Below, one piece after another: positions 63,867 to 64,000 of a stretch of 64,000 nt of DNA. Source of the stretch: Desulfococcus multivorans. Its GTDB lineage: Bacteria > Desulfobacterota > Desulfobacteria > Desulfobacterales > Desulfococcaceae. The notes beneath the pieces are model-generated. The model had not been told where the DNA came from, ran no database searches, and saw nothing but the letters and a program-made list of their open reading frames with translations. The first letter of the stretch is position 1. Each line of letters begins with the position of its first letter. A program made the translations under genes and the position numbers. The stretch spans positions 1,513,501-1,577,500 of the forward strand of contig NZ_CP015381.1 of the NCBI RefSeq assembly GCF_001854245.1, given 5' to 3'.

Positions 63867-64000
63867 TAACGATGATCCCGATTATACCTATAGGGAGTCC
63901 GGACGGCGGATCAACGTCGTCCTTTCGGATCCTGCAATCTTCATATCGGACCGGGGGCGGACGGTTATACGTCCCATGCGGCCGAATTTTTGAGCAAGGA

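Overview
The window reads as chromosome of a Gram-negative, probably anaerobic, delta-proteobacterium-like organism (Desulfobacterota; a sulfate-reducer relative is my guess, no genus is claimed). The reasons are: envelope genes for LPS core, MCE lipid transport, Lol-type ABC export and PpiD; LL-diaminopimelate aminotransferase instead of the succinylase lysine route; an AMMECR1-type protein, a DUF255 thioredoxin-like protein and a DUF1786 protein, a combination common in that group. There is no phage, insertion sequence, CRISPR array or rRNA. One tRNA (Ala, GGC) is present.

Layout. 1-5957 (minus strand): a sphingolipid cluster. It holds a serine-palmitoyltransferase-like enzyme (cut by the window edge), a dedicated acyl carrier protein, an NAD-dependent epimerase/reductase like CerR, a fatty-acyl-AMP ligase, a MobA-like nucleotidyltransferase and a protein resembling the bacterial ceramide synthase. 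This matches the gene set shown to make ceramide in Caulobacter. 6821-10356: possible head-group or tailoring genes (a phosphocholine-cytidylyltransferase-like enzyme, a sulfotransferase remnant with its middle deleted, a radical SAM protein and a lipid-kinase-fold protein). 10515-17280: LPS-type envelope genes (LpxL-like acyltransferase, GT-C membrane glycosyltransferase, GT4, WaaP-like kinase, GT2, GT9).

17591-27542: an EEP-family phosphatase/nuclease with an M18 aminopeptidase, a DUF255 protein, a rhodanese-diiron fusion, a secreted beta-helix protein and an AlgI/AlgJ-like polysaccharide O-acetylation pair. 27673-36878: a double SGNH/GDSL esterase, a HerA-like ATPase, RecQ, DapL and DUF1786. 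36902-44812: a giant AsmA/YhdP-like protein and CydDC. 45008-51369: one tight operon of a nitronate-monooxygenase-like flavoprotein, a LolA-like periplasmic protein, two FtsX-type permeases, an ATPase and an outer-membrane beta-barrel candidate. 51391-54606: YkgJ-type Cys-cluster protein, molybdopterin oxidoreductase and a cupin. 54919-60251: unusual Nudix, metallophosphoesterase, TlpA-like protein and an MCE lipid-transport set lacking its ATPase. 60566-63775: tRNA-Ala with promoter and terminator, PpiD, a zinc-ribbon membrane protein and an AMMECR1 protein.

Scattered through the intergenic gaps is a family of 58-95 bp palindromes ending in TCAACTTTCGACTTTCAT and its complement (seven two-armed copies, one single-armed copy, plus one degenerate half copy and one diverged relative). 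It is the clearest structure here that gene annotation does not explain. The best candidate for a coherent, lightly described system is the ceramide cluster with its flanking tailoring genes and neighbouring LPS genes.
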